From Alistipes sp. (GTDB lineage Bacteria; Bacteroidota; Bacteroidia; Bacteroidales; Rikenellaceae): DNA of 6,659 nucleotides. Under the pieces are notes generated by a model that saw only the letters and a list, made by a program, of their open reading frames with translations, had not been told where the DNA came from and ran no database searches. Each line of letters starts with the position of its first letter. Position 1 is the stretch's first letter. The stretch covers positions 1 to 6,659 of the forward strand of contig JAITWC010000051.1 of assembly GCA_031285485.1 (NCBI GenBank), given 5' to 3'. Below are positions 6,542 to 6,659 of the stretch, one piece after another. Position numbers and translations under genes: made by a program.

Positions 6542-6659
6542 TTAAGAAATCATCATCGGCATCAGAAGCATCAACGCTTCCGAAGTCTGCGGTTCGTCGT
6601 GCATGGGTTTGAACACACCCGCGCGGGTCGAATCGGCCAACTCCATCATCACGCTCGGG
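6542..6659 (-). CDS. dnaN: DNA polymerase III beta sliding clamp, C-terminal fragment (cut by window edge)
   Basis: The last 38 residues of a minus-strand gene that continues past the right edge; the stop TAA is at 6542-6544. The translation (PSVMMELADSTRAGVF, KPMHDEP, ending ALMLLMPMMIS) matches the DnaN C-terminus, including the RAGVFKP segment and the closing LLMPMM strand that lines the hydrophobic pocket where polymerases and repair factors dock. DnaN forms the ring-shaped clamp that tethers Pol III to DNA. The exonuclease starts nine bases downstream, which fits the dnaN-exonuclease pairing I know from Bacteroidales. Identification rests on a short fragment plus this context. Confidence 0.88.
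   Translation of the reverse strand, partial: PSVMMELADSTRAGVFKPMHDEPQTSEALMLLMPMMIS

Overview
This window looks like chromosomal housekeeping DNA from a GC-rich member of the Bacteroidota, most likely Bacteroidales and perhaps Alistipes/Rikenellaceae-like. The evidence is a DUF2851 protein (a family found mainly in Bacteroidota), a beta-clamp C-terminus directly followed by an ExoX-like exonuclease, start sites without Shine-Dalgarno motifs but with A-rich leaders, and coding GC clearly higher than in the intergenic DNA. The genus is an inference. I see no rRNA, tRNA, CRISPR array, transposase or phage gene.

Layout: positions 1-460 are an AT-rich gene-free stretch with only weak regulatory-looking elements. 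A plus-strand, operon-like run follows: an exported alkaline-phosphatase-superfamily protein with a largely eroded active site (461-2074), SufE (2084-2509), a SufT/MIP18-type (DUF59) Fe-S assembly factor (2530-2850) and a DUF2851 protein (2885-4201). From the right comes a convergent minus-strand run: the 3' end of dnaN (6542-6659), a DEDDh 3'-5' exonuclease with an ExoX-like C-terminal domain (5768-6532) and an exported LysM plus type 1 periplasmic-binding-fold protein (4219-5754). The runs meet at a perfect 18-bp hairpin (4159-4197) that overlaps the 3' end of the DUF2851 gene and probably ends transcription from both sides.

How the genes work together: SufE passes sulfur to the SUF scaffold and the DUF59 protein helps mature or deliver Fe-S clusters, so these two form a functional pair although no sufBCDS is in view. 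DnaN and the exonuclease belong to DNA replication and repair. The phosphatase-like and LysM-binding proteins are envelope proteins that share the two operons without an obvious biochemical link.

I do not see a new defence or mobile system. The points most worth a second look are the apparent pseudo-phosphatase that keeps one complete metal site, the DUF2851 protein whose N-terminal conserved motif is eroded, the unusual start of the LysM gene (a TTG, or an ATG one T-insertion away), and the coding terminator hairpin.
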